Assembly: GCA_026400435.1 (NCBI GenBank)
Contig: JAPLOZ010000079.1
Location: 1-51,157, forward strand
From: Hyphomicrobiales bacterium
GTDB taxonomy: Bacteria > Pseudomonadota > Alphaproteobacteria > Rhizobiales > Rhizobiaceae
Direction of reading: 5' to 3'
DNA: 51,157 bases
The position numbers and the translations under genes are program-made. Of this stretch, positions 8,513 through 20,886 are shown in pieces. Numbering within the stretch: the first letter of the stretch is position 1; every line of letters begins with the position of its first letter. The notes under the pieces were generated by a model, which saw only the letters and a program-made list of their open reading frames with translations, was not told the origin of the DNA and did no database searches.

Positions 8513-9433
8513 ATGCCAAGGGCAGTACTCTTTCTTTCTCTCTGGTTGTTGTCGGGCATTGCGTATGCCGACGACATCGTCGTGAAACCCGTACACTTCC
8601 CGGCCGGGCAGTCCGGCACGACACTGCAAGGCACAGTGAAGGGTTACGAGACGATCGACTATGTGCTTGGCGCGAGCGCAGGGCAGCGCATGAAGATCGA
8701 TTTCCAGACAAGCAATGCGTCCAGCTACTTCAACCTGCTGCCCGGCAACGACGAGACCGCGATCTTCGTCGGCTCGACCAGCGGCAACCATTTCGACGGC
8801 GCCCTGCCCGCAACCGGCGACTATCGCATACGCGTCTATCTGATGCGCAACGCCGCGCGCAGAAACGAAACGGCCCGCTACAAGCTGTCGGTTGCAATCC
8901 GCGGCGCGACTGCCCAAAGCGCGCCTAGCCACAATCCCGACTATGCCGATGGACTGTCAGGCGGCCCCGACTACTGGGAAGTGTTTGGCACTCCGGACAC
9001 CTTGAACATTCGCTCGGCTCCCTCTGCATCGAGTCAGATCCTGGTTGCGTTCCCTCCCGGCACCGTCCTCCAGAACCTTGGTTGCCGGATGACGGCAGGC
9101 CAGCGTTGGTGCAAGGTGGCCAAACCCGGCGCCAACGGCGTAACCGGATGGGCGGCCGGCCGGTTCCTGCGGGAGGCGGCAGCGCCCCCTTCCACGAATC
9201 CCGGGGCTGATGGAACCACGACCGACTCGGCGAGCGCAGTGGACAAGAATGCCTGCCTGGCGGCCGTCTCGAAGCAGACCAACAACAGCGTCGTGGTGCT
9301 GAGCTCGGAGTTCTCCGAGGCCAACACGTCGGTCATCATCGGGGTTGGTCCCGACCGCGCACCGTGGCAATGCCTGGTGTCGCGCGGACGCGTGGCGGAA
9401 GTGATGTCGCTGACCGACGAAGGCGCATTGTAG
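8513..9433 (+). CDS. secreted PliG-like (g-type lysozyme inhibitor) and SH3 domain protein
   Basis: The start ATG at 8513 is chosen for its GAGGAGA site at 8500-8506. The 306-residue product has a signal peptide (cleavage near AYA-DD) and a domain at about 20-125 resembling the periplasmic inhibitor of g-type lysozyme: TVKGYETIDYVLGASAGQ, YFNLLPGNDETA and a YRIRVYLMRNAARR block. A bacterial SH3 domain (about 155-220, LNIRSAPSASSQ to GWAAGRFL) follows, then a Thr/Ala linker and a C-terminal segment with SEFSEA, APWQC and TDEGAL. The inhibitor call is my recollection of the family motif; SH3 is clearer. It is likely cotranscribed with the L,D-transpeptidase. Confidence 0.8.
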   Translation: MPRAVLFLSLWLLSGIAYADDIVVKPVHFPAGQSGTTLQGTVKGYETIDYVLGASAGQRMKIDFQTSNASSYFNLLPGNDETAIFVGSTSGNHFDGALPATGDYRIRVYLMRNAARRNETARYKLSVAIRGATAQSAPSHNPDYADGLSGGPDYWEVFGTPDTLNIRSAPSASSQILVAFPPGTVLQNLGCRMTAGQRWCKVAKPGANGVTGWAAGRFLREAAAPPSTNPGADGTTTDSASAVDKNACLAAVSKQTNNSVVVLSSEFSEANTSVIIGVGPDRAPWQCLVSRGRVAEVMSLTDEGAL

Positions 9434-9511
9434 GGCGCACCAACCTGACCCCGACCCTGCCCGCACCTGACCCTGTGCGGCACTGGGCGGGGCAACCGCA
9501 CTCGGCTGGCT

Positions 9512-9565
9512 GCCACCCCTCACCGGCCCTTCAGGCCACCTCTCCCCCTGCCCGGGGGAGAGGAT
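9512..9565. repeat. REP-like palindrome / hairpin
   Basis: CCTCTCCCCC (9539-9548) and GGGGGAGAGG (9554-9563) form a perfect 10-bp stem with a 5-base loop. The CACCCCTCACCGGCCC lead-in matches a dispersed palindromic repeat I recall from Mesorhizobium intergenic regions. It sits between convergent genes and may end transcription of both. Confidence 0.7.
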
Positions 9566-9588
9566 GAGCTGATCGCAGCGGGCAGCGC

Positions 9589-12195
<2,607 letters not shown>

Positions 12196-12288
12196 ATCAA
12201 TGTCTCCAATCCATCTGCGGCCCGCTACGCGGCACCGGTCAGGCAAAGTTGACGGACCTGCTCACTGAGCCCGGTCCACTTAAAGCCG

Positions 12289-12317
12289 ATATGGGGATTG
12301 CCCGGAATTTGCTCAAG
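12289..12317 (-). promoter_or_regulatory. RpoH (sigma32) heat-shock promoter of clpB
   Basis: The minus strand reads CTTGAG (12312-12317), 17 bp, then CCATAT (12289-12294), inside CCCCATAT. This fits the rhizobial RpoH pattern CTTGAA-N17-CCANAT and lies directly upstream of clpB. Confidence 0.75.
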
Positions 12318-12340
12318 ACGCCTTGATACCGGTCAAGAAC

Positions 12341-12369
12341 AAAAAACGGCGGGGATGTGCATCCCCGCC
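12341..12369 (-). terminator. intrinsic terminator of the DUF4167 gene
   Basis: On the minus strand, GGCGGGGAT and ATCCCCGCC form a perfect 9-bp stem with a four-base loop, followed by a run of six T. It ends 24 bp before the clpB -35 box, separating the two transcription units. Confidence 0.85.
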
Positions 12370-12395
12370 GCATCGAAACTTCGCTTTGAAACGTA

Positions 12396-13226
12396 TCAGC
12401 CGTCAGCGTCGATCAGCGCCGGACCGCCGCCATCCTTTACTTCGGAAACCGGTTCCTGCGCCACGATTGCAGCAGGTGCGCCGCGCGACAGGGTCGCTGC
12501 CAGGCCTTCGGTGGAGTCCGCCACGTCCGGTTCGGCCGTATCGGGCCTCGAGCGCTCGCCGCGCCGCGGCCGCCGGTTGCGGCGACCCTCGCCGGCCTCG
12601 CCGGTGTGGCCGTTGAACGCGCGTTCGCGGGGCGCGTTGCCCTCGCCAGCCGCATCCGGGTTGAGCGCGACTTCGGCCGGCATTCCTTCGATCACCGGCT
12701 GCGGTCCGGTTCCAGCCTCGGAACCAATATTGACCTGCTGCGGCTGGGCATAGTCGCCGTTGCCGCCGTTCTGGTTGCCGCCGTTCTGGCTCGCGTCGCC
12801 CTGATAGTCGCCCCGGTCCTGGTTCTGCTGACCGGAATGACCCTGGGTCGACATGTTCGGATTGTCGAACTCGTCGCGCTCGTCATCGAGGTCGTCATCG
12901 GACTCTCGCTGGTTCTGCGGGTTCTGGATCGGCATCTGCGCCTGGGCCGCCGCGATGATGCGGTTGTAGTGTTCGGCGTGCTGCAGGTAGTTCTCCGCCA
13001 TAACACGGTCGCCTGAGCTGTGTGCGTCGCGGGCGAGCTGGGCGTATTTTTCGGCAATCTGCTGAGCCGATCCCCGGATTTTCACGTCCGGGCCGTTGCT
13101 CTCGTAGTTGCGCGTCAGGGGATTCGGCCCCTTCCGGTTGTTGTTATTGTTAATGTTGCTGTTGCTGTTGTTGTTGCCGCCACCGTTGCGGCCGCGCATG
13201 CGCCTGTTCTGCTGTTGTGGCCTCAT
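12396..13226 (-). CDS. DUF4167 domain protein, Asn/Arg-rich
   Basis: A 276-residue protein starting at ATG 13226 (MRPQQQNRRMRGRNGG). An Asn/Gly/Arg-rich N-terminus (about 1-35), with an Asn tract coded by near-identical AAC/AAT triplets, precedes the conserved DUF4167 helix region (about 38-90: RNYESNGPDVKIRGSAQQIAEKY in part, HYNRIIAAA). The rest is low-complexity, Asp/Glu- then Gln/Asn/Gly- and Arg-rich, with RRNRRPRRGER near the end. The basic tracts suggest nucleic-acid binding, but the role is unknown. It lies downstream of prmC after a 300-bp gap and has its own terminator. Confidence 0.88.
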   Translation of the reverse strand: MRPQQQNRRMRGRNGGGNNNSNSNINNNNNRKGPNPLTRNYESNGPDVKIRGSAQQIAEKYAQLARDAHSSGDRVMAENYLQHAEHYNRIIAAAQAQMPIQNPQNQRESDDDLDDERDEFDNPNMSTQGHSGQQNQDRGDYQGDASQNGGNQNGGNGDYAQPQQVNIGSEAGTGPQPVIEGMPAEVALNPDAAGEGNAPRERAFNGHTGEAGEGRRNRRPRRGERSRPDTAEPDVADSTEGLAATLSRGAPAAIVAQEPVSEVKDGGGPALIDADG

Positions 13227-13525
13227 CCGACTCTCTTGGGTTTTCAAAATCTCTGGGCAACGCGCGGCTTGTCCAGCACGCCGTTCCATATTGCTCTAAC
13301 GGTGCTCGCCCGCATTTGCGTCGGCGCCACGGTTCCCGTTCCAGTTACGTGTTAACTGCCGGACAATCCCCGTACGAAGCTACGCGTCGTTTTCGCAAGA
13401 AGGCAGACTGTCGTTTGGAAAAACCCGGTTGGTGACAGCACTGCCTGCTTCGTCTCATCCGGTTGGCGGGGACCCTAGCCGCATTCGCCATGCTTGCCAA
13501 GCGGTTTTTCTGCGGCGGAAATCTG
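13227..13525. other. intergenic region, no gene seen
   Basis: About 300 bp between prmC and the DUF4167 gene, which share a strand. A promoter for DUF4167 is expected here. I see no convincing -35/-10 pair, RNA structure or open frame with family resemblance. Confidence 0.5.
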
Positions 13526-14380
13526 TCATCTGCGCTCGAAAACCAGCACCCTGTCGCGCCCTCCCAAATCGCGTCTCGCCTCGGCAAGACGCCAGCCTTC
13601 GGCTTCGAACAGCCGCGCAACCTCGTTCTTCTGCGTGTGTCCTATCTCCACCGCAACTGAGCCAGAGGGCACGAGGTGGACGGAGGCGTTCGCAGCGATG
13701 ATCCTGTACGCAGCGAGCCCATCGGCACCGCCGTCGAGGGCCCTTGCCGGATCGTGGTTCACGACCTCGTCCTGCAAGGTTGCGAGCTCCGCAGTGGCTA
13801 TATAGGGGGGGTTTGCGACAATTGCATCGAACGAGCCGCGAATTTCGGCGAACCAGTCGGACCTGAACGCCTCAAAACGCCCCGAAAGCCCGTTTTCCGC
13901 AGCATTCCGGCGTGCCGCAATAAGCGCGCCGTCGGATATGTCGACGCCGACAGCCGTCGCCTCAGGCACCTGCGCGAGCAACGCCAGCGCGATGGCGCCC
14001 GTGCCGGTTCCAAGGTCGAGCACGCGGCATGCGCCTGACAATGCGGCAGTTTGGCGCAGCAGGGGCAGGACCGCATCGACCAGTGTTTCCGTGTCGGGCC
14101 GCGGCTCCAGGGTTTCGGGTGAGAGATACAGCTTCAGACCGTAGAATTCGCGGAAACCGATGATGCGGTGGACCGGCTCGCCGGCAACGCGGCGGGCGAT
14201 GGCTGCGCGGACTGCGGCGACCAGGGTGGGATCGATGACGGTGTCTGGCCGGCCGATCGCGTCGGCCTGGTTCGCGCCGGAAAAGTGCTCGACGAGAAGT
14301 CGGGCGTCGAGCCGCGCGTCAGCGATTTCGGCTGCGGCGAGGGCCGCGCGCGATTCCTGATGGAGCGTGGCAAGGTTCAT
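13526..14380 (-). CDS. prmC: peptide chain release factor N(5)-glutamine methyltransferase PrmC
   Basis: It methylates the Gln of the GGQ motif in release factors, and prfA lies directly upstream. The 284-residue protein has an N-terminal helical substrate-recognition domain, the SAM-binding motif [10 protein letters not shown] (121-130) and the catalytic NPPY (190-193). I start at ATG 14380. A GTG at 14419 overlaps the prfA stop and would add 13 residues; the shorter start fits the family, with GGTGAG upstream. Translation is probably coupled to prfA. Confidence 0.93.
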   Translation of the reverse strand: MNLATLHQESRAALAAAEIADARLDARLLVEHFSGANQADAIGRPDTVIDPTLVAAVRAAIARRVAGEPVHRIIGFREFYGLKLYLSPETLEPRPDTETLVDAVLPLLRQTAALSGACRVLDLGTGTGAIALALLAQVPEATAVGVDISDGALIAARRNAAENGLSGRFEAFRSDWFAEIRGSFDAIVANPPYIATAELATLQDEVVNHDPARALDGGADGLAAYRIIAANASVHLVPSGSVAVEIGHTQKNEVARLFEAEGWRLAEARRDLGGRDRVLVFERR

Positions 14381-14415
14381 CGATTTCGCAGGCTCACCAT
14401 CCCGATAACCGGCGG

Positions 14416-15489
14416 TCACTCGCCGACGGCAGCGAGCAGCTTGGACTGGTGATCGGCAATCAGCGCGCCAATCACTTCCTCCAACTCGCCCATCATCACG
14501 CGGTCGAGCTTGTAGAGCGTCAGGTTGATGCGGTGGTCGGTCAGCCGACCCTGCGGAAAGTTGTAGGTGCGGATGCGCTCGGAACGGTCGCCCGAGCCGA
14601 CCTGAAGCTTGCGCGATTCGGAGCGTTGCTCGTCGGCGCGCGAACGCTCCATGTCGAACAGCCGCGCGCGCAGGATCTGCATGGCGCGCGCCCGGTTCTG
14701 GTGCTGCGACTTTTCGGCCTGCACAACCATGATGCCGGTCGGCAGATGGGTGATCCGCACGGCAGAATCGGTCGTGTTGACGTGCTGCCCGCCGGAGCCC
14801 GAGGCGCGCATCGTGTCGATGCGGATGTCCTCGGCGCGGATATCAATGTCGACTTCCTCCGCCTCCGGCAGCACGGCGACGGTGGCGGCCGAGGTGTGGA
14901 TGCGGCCTTGCGCCTCCGTCGCCGGCACGCGCTGGACGCGGTGCACGCCGGACTCGAATTTCAGCTTGGCGAAGACGCCCTTGCCCGACACGCTGGCGAT
15001 GATTTCCTTGTAACCGCCGGCATCGCCGTCGCTTGCCGAGACGAGCTCCATGCGCCAGCCCTGGCTCGCGGCATAACGTTCGTACATGCGGTAGAGATCG
15101 CCTGCGAACAGCGCCGCCTCGTCGCCCCCTGTGCCGGCGCGGATTTCCAGGATGGCGTTCTTCTCGTCGGCAGCGTCCTTGGGCAGCAGCAGGATCTGGA
15201 TGTCGTTGCGCAGGCTGTCAATGCGTTCCTTGACGGCAGGCAGGTCGGACTCGGCAAGCGCCCGCATGTCGGCATCCGTGCTTTTGTCAGCCAGCATCGC
15301 CTCGAGATCGGCAAGTTCGCTCTCCGCCCTGAACAGGTCCCTGATCCGGGCGGCGATGTCCTGCAACTCCGAATATTCGGAGGCGAGCTTCACGTAGGCT
15401 TCAGGATCCGGCCCGGCCGCCATCTGCGCTTCGAGCATGTCGAAACGCTTGACGAGCTGGTTCATCCGGTCACGGGGAAGGGAGATCAT
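14416..15489 (-). CDS. prfA: peptide chain release factor 1
   Basis: A 357-residue RF1 that reads UAA and UAG stop codons. It has the N-terminal helical domain, the PAT tripeptide anticodon ([10 protein letters not shown]), and the GGQ peptidyl-hydrolysis motif at 233-235, the same numbering as in E. coli. It lies three bases downstream of the ptsP stop codon, so the nonsense codon in ptsP may be polar on it, and directly before prmC, which modifies it. Confidence 0.96.
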   Translation of the reverse strand: MISLPRDRMNQLVKRFDMLEAQMAAGPDPEAYVKLASEYSELQDIAARIRDLFRAESELADLEAMLADKSTDADMRALAESDLPAVKERIDSLRNDIQILLLPKDAADEKNAILEIRAGTGGDEAALFAGDLYRMYERYAASQGWRMELVSASDGDAGGYKEIIASVSGKGVFAKLKFESGVHRVQRVPATEAQGRIHTSAATVAVLPEAEEVDIDIRAEDIRIDTMRASGSGGQHVNTTDSAVRITHLPTGIMVVQAEKSQHQNRARAMQILRARLFDMERSRADEQRSESRKLQVGSGDRSERIRTYNFPQGRLTDHRINLTLYKLDRVMMGELEEVIGALIADHQSKLLAAVGE

Positions 15490-15492
15490 GGC

Positions 15493-17763
15493 TTAGAGCG
15501 GTATCCCGCGATCGTCGGCGAAGGCCTGCAGCAGCGAGCGCATCGGAAGGCCAGCGGCGTGGCCGGCGAGGTTCTCCTCGAAGAATTTCGTCAGTTCGCC
15601 GACCGGCAGTTCGGTCAGCATCGCCTTGACCGGTCCGATCGAGGCCGGCGACATCGATATCGACCGGAAGCCGAGGCCTATGAGGGCCATCGCCGAGACC
15701 GGCCGGCCGGCGAGTTCGCCGCACAGCGTCACCGGCGTATGGTTGCGCACGCCGGCGTCGGCGATCTGCTTCAAGACCCGCAGGAACGGCACAGACAGCG
15801 TGTCGAAGCGGTCGGCGAGCTGCGTGTTGCCCCGGTCGGCGGCCATCACGAACTGGAACAGGTCGTTCGAGCCAACCGAGACGAAATCGACGGTCTTCAT
15901 CAACTCGTCGAGCTGCCACATCATCGACGGCACTTCGAGCATCGCGCCGAGCTTGAGGCTGGTCGGCAGGTGGTGGGCGAAGCGCGAGAGGTGGCGCACT
16001 TCCTTGTCGATGATCTCGCGCGCCTGGGCGATTTCCGAAAGCACCGTGACCATCGGCAGCATGACGCGCAGTTCGCGGCCGCCGGCAGCCTTGAGCAGCG
16101 CGCGTATCTGCGTGCGCAGCAGCCCCGGCCGGTCGAGCGTCAAGCGTATGGCGCGCCATCCAAGCGCCGGATTTTCCTCATGCGCGACGTTCTTGAAGTA
16201 GGGCAGCACCTTGTCGCCGCCGATGTCGATGGTGCGGAATGTCACCGGCTTGTCGCGCGCGGTGTCGAGCACGTCCCGGTAGAGCCCCTCCTGCGCCTCG
16301 GCGCGCGGAAAGGTGGAGGCGACCATGAACTGCAGCTCGGTGCGAAACAGCCCGATGCCGGCGGCGCCCTATTCGGCGAGTTGCGGCAGGTCGACCGCGA
16401 GGCCAGCGTTCATCATCAAGTCGACCTTGACGCCGTCCTTGCTCTGCGAAGGCTTCTTGCGCAGTTCGCGGTAGAGCTCCTGACGGCGCGCCCTGAAGCG
16501 CACCTTTTCGGCATAGGCCGCTTCGAGGTCGGATTGCGGGCGCAGGTGGATCGCGCCCTCGTCGCCGTCGACGATGATGGCGTCGCCGTTTTCCGACATC
16601 GAGACGGCGCCCTTGGCCTGGCCGGCGACGGGAATGCCCATGGCGCGCGCCACGATGACGACGTGGCTGGTGACGGTGCCGTCCTCCAGCACCAGCCCGC
16701 GCAGCTTCTCGCGCGGATAGTCGAGCAGTTCGGCAGCGCCCATCGAGCGGGCGACAATGATGGCGTCCTTGGGCAGCGAAGCCGCGACGTCGTCGGGCCC
16801 GCGTCCCATCAGCATGCGCAGCAGACGGTTCGCGAGGTCGTCGAAATCGCTCATCCGCTCGCGCAGGTACGGGTCGGTCATGTGCATCATGCGCGCCCGC
16901 ATGTCGCTCTGCACCTTCTCGACGGCCGCTTCGGCGGTCAGTCCGTTGCGCACCGCCTCTTCGAGGCGGCGCACCCAGCCCTGATCGTTGGCGAACATGC
17001 GATAGGCTTCCAGCACCGCGCGATGCTCGCCCTCGAACGCGACGTCGCGGCGCGACAGCATGTCGTCGATGGACAGGCGCAGTGAACCGAGCGCCTGCTC
17101 GAGACGCCGCAATTCCTCGTCGCTGTCCTCATTGAACAGATTGGTGACGACGATGCGCGGCTCGTGCAGCACGACGTGGCCAAGGCCGACGCCTTCGTTG
17201 AGAGACAGGCCCGTGAAGCTCGCCGGGCGGCGCAGGTCGAGTTCGAGGCCCGGCCGCGTCAGCCGCGCAAGATCGCCGGCGGCGATCATTTCGGCGATCA
17301 CCATGGCGGCGGTTTCCAGCGCTTCCACCTCGTCTTCGCGGTATTGCCGCTGGGTGCGGTTCTGGACGACCAGAACGCCGAGCGTGCGCCCTGCCCTCAG
17401 CACCGGCACGCCGAGGAAGGAGGAATAGATCTCCTCGCCCGTCTCCGGCAGGTAGGCGAAGGCCGGGTGCTGCTGCGCATCCGAAAGGTTGAGCGCGCGC
17501 GCCGACGCAGCGATGGTGCCGACAAGACCCTGGCCAAGGCGCAACTGGGCCAGATGGACCGATTCCCGGTTCAAACCTTCGGTGGCGTAAAGTTCGAGAA
17601 CCGAATCGGCGCGCAGCACATAGAGCGAGCAGACTTCCGCGACCATGTTCTGGGCGATGTCGTGCACGATGCGGTCGAGCCGCTCCTGCGGCTCGAGCGC
17701 CTCCGCCATGAGTTCGCGGAGCCGTTTCAACAGAACGCGCGGGCCTGCGGCCATGTCACGCAT
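15493..17763 (-). pseudogene. ptsP: PTS-Ntr enzyme I (ptsP) interrupted by an in-frame amber codon
   Basis: Read through, this is a 756-codon enzyme I-Ntr: GAF domain (about 15-160), PEP-utiliser N domain, phosphohistidine motif TSHVVIVAR (His367), and PEP-utiliser C barrel with TLCGELAG (Cys681). Codon 465 is TAG (16369-16371). The frame continues at once with GAAGIGLFRTELQFM, exactly as the family expects, where a Ser codon (TCG) would normally stand; one base separates TCG from TAG. The first piece (16371-17763) keeps the phosphohistidine but loses PEP binding. The second has an ATG at 16326 but would be only the C-terminal barrel. If real, the nitrogen PTS phosphorelay to NPr and EIIA-Ntr would be broken. 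lysC is upstream and prfA downstream. Confidence 0.88.
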
Positions 17764-17859
17764 AAAGCGGCTCTCCTGTGGCGCGACTCAATCGAAGCCG
17801 TACCAGAACGTGCAATAGACCTACCGGAACAAAGCCCGGCAACCAATAGAATGGGTTCG

Positions 17860-19134
17860 CTAATGCTTATCCAGACCGTACACGGAATGCAAAGTCCGGA
17901 CGGCCAATTCGGTGTACGGCCCGTCGATCAGGATGGAAATCTTGATTTCCGAGGTGGTGATCGCACGGATATTGATGGATTTCTCAGCCAGCGCCGAGAA
18001 TGCGGTGGCCGCGACGCCGGCATGGCTGCGCATGCCGATGCCGATGACCGACACCTTGGACATGCCCTCGTCGTGCTGGATCACGTCGAAACCGACGGTC
18101 TGCCTGACCCGCTCGAGGACCGCGAGCGCCTTGGCGACGTCGCCTGACGGAACGGTGAACGTCATGTCGGTCGACTTGCCGTCCTCCGAAATGTTCTGGA
18201 CGATCATGTCGACATTGATGTTGGCCTCGGCGAGCGGCACGAAGATGCCGCCGGCCACGCCCGGCCGGTCGGCCACGCGCCTGAGCGATATCTGGGCTTC
18301 GTCCTTGGCGTAGGCGATACCGGTAACGACCTGCTGTTCCACGATTTCATCCTCGTCGCAAATAAGGGTGCCGGGCGGGTTCAGGAGATCGCCCATTCCC
18401 GGCGCATCCGGGTCTTCGAAGGAAGAACGCACGAAAGTGCGCACCTTGTGTACCATGGCAAGCTCGACAGAGCGCACCTGCAATACCTTGGCGCCGAGCG
18501 ACGCCATTTCGAGCATCTCCTCGAACGATATCTTGGGCAGGCGACGCGCCTTGGGCTCGATGCGCGGATCGGTCGTATAAACGCCGTCGACATCTGTATA
18601 GATATCGCAGCGGTCGGCCTTCACGGCGGCGGCGATGGCCACCGCGCTGGTGTCGGAGCCGCCGCGACCGAGCGTTGCGATGCGGTTGTCGGGCGCAATG
18701 CCCTGGAAGCCGGCGATGACGGCGACCTGACCCTCGCCGAAGCGCTGCATGAGCAACGCGCCGTCAATCTCCTGGATGCGCGCCGCGCCGTGGGCGTTGT
18801 CGGTTCGGATCGGAATCTGCCAACCCTGCCACGACCTTGCGTGGATGCCCATCGCCTGGAGCACCAATGCGAGCAGCCCCGACGTTACCTGCTCGCCGGA
18901 CGCAACCACCGCGTCATATTCGCGCGCATCGTAGATGTTGAAGCTGGTACCTTCCGCCTTCGAGGCGTCGCGCACCCACTCGACCAGTTCGTTGGTCTTA
19001 CCCGCCATGGCAGACACCACCACCGCGACCTCGTGGCCGGCGTCGACCTCCCGCTTGACGTGGCGCGCGACGTTGCGGATGCGGCCGATGTCGGCCACGG
19101 AGGTTCCGCCGAATTTCATCACGATGCGCGCCAT
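17860..19134 (-). CDS. lysC: aspartate kinase
   Basis: A 424-residue aspartokinase catalysing the first step towards lysine, threonine, methionine and diaminopimelate. The kinase domain starts with the KFGGTSV motif (residues 6-12) and includes GFQG and GRGGSDTSA motifs. Two ACT domains at the C-terminus (about 265-420) should give amino-acid feedback control. Its length fits the single-function ACT-containing class. It lies upstream of ptsP on the same strand with a 96-bp gap. Confidence 0.96.
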   Translation of the reverse strand: MARIVMKFGGTSVADIGRIRNVARHVKREVDAGHEVAVVVSAMAGKTNELVEWVRDASKAEGTSFNIYDAREYDAVVASGEQVTSGLLALVLQAMGIHARSWQGWQIPIRTDNAHGAARIQEIDGALLMQRFGEGQVAVIAGFQGIAPDNRIATLGRGGSDTSAVAIAAAVKADRCDIYTDVDGVYTTDPRIEPKARRLPKISFEEMLEMASLGAKVLQVRSVELAMVHKVRTFVRSSFEDPDAPGMGDLLNPPGTLICDEDEIVEQQVVTGIAYAKDEAQISLRRVADRPGVAGGIFVPLAEANINVDMIVQNISEDGKSTDMTFTVPSGDVAKALAVLERVRQTVGFDVIQHDEGMSKVSVIGIGMRSHAGVAATAFSALAEKSINIRAITTSEIKISILIDGPYTELAVRTLHSVYGLDKH

Positions 19135-19296
19135 GGAAGCCGGATGCCCCTAGCCGGGTTGGAATTCCGGGTCGAAATCCCGGAAATTGCTGGAGTTTGC
19201 CGCGAACCGGAAATGGCCCGCAGACTGCGCGGCCTCCATATCCAATAGGCCGATGGCAGGCAAGGGCGCACTGGCGGCAGGGTTAGCGCCAACCCG

Positions 19297-20706
19297 CTAT
19301 GGAATCGCGAAAACCTGGACTTCCCGCTCGATGCCCCTGAGCGAAACGTTCTGCGAACTCGGGGTAAGGGCCTTGCGTTTCAACAGATCGACCGTGCGGC
19401 TGTCGCCAACAACGGAGCCGGTGGCGAAGATCGACTGCGCGGTGGCCAGCCCCTGCACGCGCGAGGCGATGTTGACCGTTTGGCCGAAATAATCCTGCCG
19501 CTCGTTGAGCGTCACCGCGATGCAGGGGCCTTCATGCACCCCGATCTTGAGCAGCAGGTCCTCGCGGGAATTGCGGCTGTTGAGGTCGAGCATCGCCTCG
19601 CGCATCCTGATCGCGGCGGCGACCGCACGGTCGGGCGTTGGGAACGTCGCCATGACCGCGTCACCGATCGTCTTGACGACGGCGCCCGCCTCCGACGCCA
19701 CGATCTCGTGAAGCACCTGGAAATGCGCCCGCACGAGGTCGAAGGCGACGAGGTCGCCGACGCGTTCGTAGAGTTCTGTCGAGCCGCGCAAATCGGTGAA
19801 CAGGAAGGTCAGGCTGGTGATCTTGAGGCGCTGGTCCACATCCAGCGTATCGGTGCGGTAAAGGTCGCGGAACGTCTGGTTGGACAGCAGCCGCTTGGCG
19901 GTGAGGAAGGCACGCCGGCGCGCCAGCAGGTCGTGCAGTGTGTTTCCCGCGATGAAGACGGTGGGCAAAACGCGCGTGTCGGTCCGGTTCTCCAGAGCGA
20001 TGCGCAGGGGACCGGGGCGCATTTTCAGTGTCTGGTTATGGGCATGCTGGCGGTCGTACGAGAGAGCTAGGGTCTGGCGGTCGCGCGTCGGCTCGCCCTT
20101 CACGTCGATGAACTGCGCCGAATGGGTGACCGGCTCGAAGACGATGACGAATTCCGGCGGCAGCTGGATCGCCAGGACACCCTTTTCGCCAGGCGCAAGC
20201 TCGACATGGTCGACGACGAAGTCGTCGACCAGTTCGTGATACCCATCCTCGGGAACATCGACGCCGGAGCCCCAGTAGAGCTGGCGAAAATATTCAGTGG
20301 GCGGCAGGTCGTCCGGGTTGTGGGCCGCGATCCGGCGCAGCCGGGGGCTGACGGTAAAGGTGACATCGACCATCTCGTCGAGGGTGGGCGAATAGGCCGA
20401 CGCACAGAGCGAGCAGACATATTCTTCCTTCTGCACCGTCTTCAGGGTGGCATTGGTGTCCAGCACGCCGCCGCAGCCGGGGCAGAGTACGTTCCAGGCC
20501 ATGTCGAACAGGCCGATATGCGCGGCATGCAGGAATGCGGCGATCGTCTTTTCCTCGTCGAGCCCGCAGCGCGCGGCAAACGCCAGTGCATTGATACGGC
20601 ACAATTGATGATCTTCGCCCTCGGCGACCAGCCGCTCGATGGCGTCGAGCACATGTCCGTCGACCGACTGCCGAAGCGTCGCGAACCGATCCTGGGCTTC
20701 GCTCAT
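19297..20706 (-). CDS. class III adenylate/guanylate cyclase with N-terminal zinc ribbon (DUF5939-like)
   Basis: A 469-residue protein from ATG 20706 (GGGAGAAAG upstream). The N-terminal region has a helical segment and a zinc ribbon with CPGC (Cys75, Cys78) and CSLC (Cys98, Cys101), then a conserved middle domain of DUF5939 type. The C-terminal class III cyclase domain (about 298-469) keeps both metal-binding aspartates (Asp305 in FTDLRGST, Asp349 in TIGDAVMATF) and the Asn/Arg pair in QTVNIASR, so it should be active. The Lys before TIGD favours ATP. I see no membrane segment. It lies between lysC and the divergent ubiG. Confidence 0.88.
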   Translation of the reverse strand: MSEAQDRFATLRQSVDGHVLDAIERLVAEGEDHQLCRINALAFAARCGLDEEKTIAAFLHAAHIGLFDMAWNVLCPGCGGVLDTNATLKTVQKEEYVCSLCASAYSPTLDEMVDVTFTVSPRLRRIAAHNPDDLPPTEYFRQLYWGSGVDVPEDGYHELVDDFVVDHVELAPGEKGVLAIQLPPEFVIVFEPVTHSAQFIDVKGEPTRDRQTLALSYDRQHAHNQTLKMRPGPLRIALENRTDTRVLPTVFIAGNTLHDLLARRRAFLTAKRLLSNQTFRDLYRTDTLDVDQRLKITSLTFLFTDLRGSTELYERVGDLVAFDLVRAHFQVLHEIVASEAGAVVKTIGDAVMATFPTPDRAVAAAIRMREAMLDLNSRNSREDLLLKIGVHEGPCIAVTLNERQDYFGQTVNIASRVQGLATAQSIFATGSVVGDSRTVDLLKRKALTPSSQNVSLRGIEREVQVFAIP

Positions 20707-20886
20707 CGCTTTCTCCCGGAGTGAATGCACTGTTGGCAAAGCTGCCTCATCCTATACCCGCCGGAGCCGCGCCGCCACCGATCTAGCGTTGCCGGCGCCA
20801 GACGGGGGCGCCGTCGGCGGTTTCTTCGATCCAGCCTTGACTTTGCTGCCTCAGCGCCCGACTTCGTAGCGCGAAGGGAGCATGCC

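Noticed and set aside
14449..17085. A long plus-strand frame across prfA and ptsP
   Set aside because: Antisense to two well-supported genes, His/Arg/Asp-rich with no recognisable domain.
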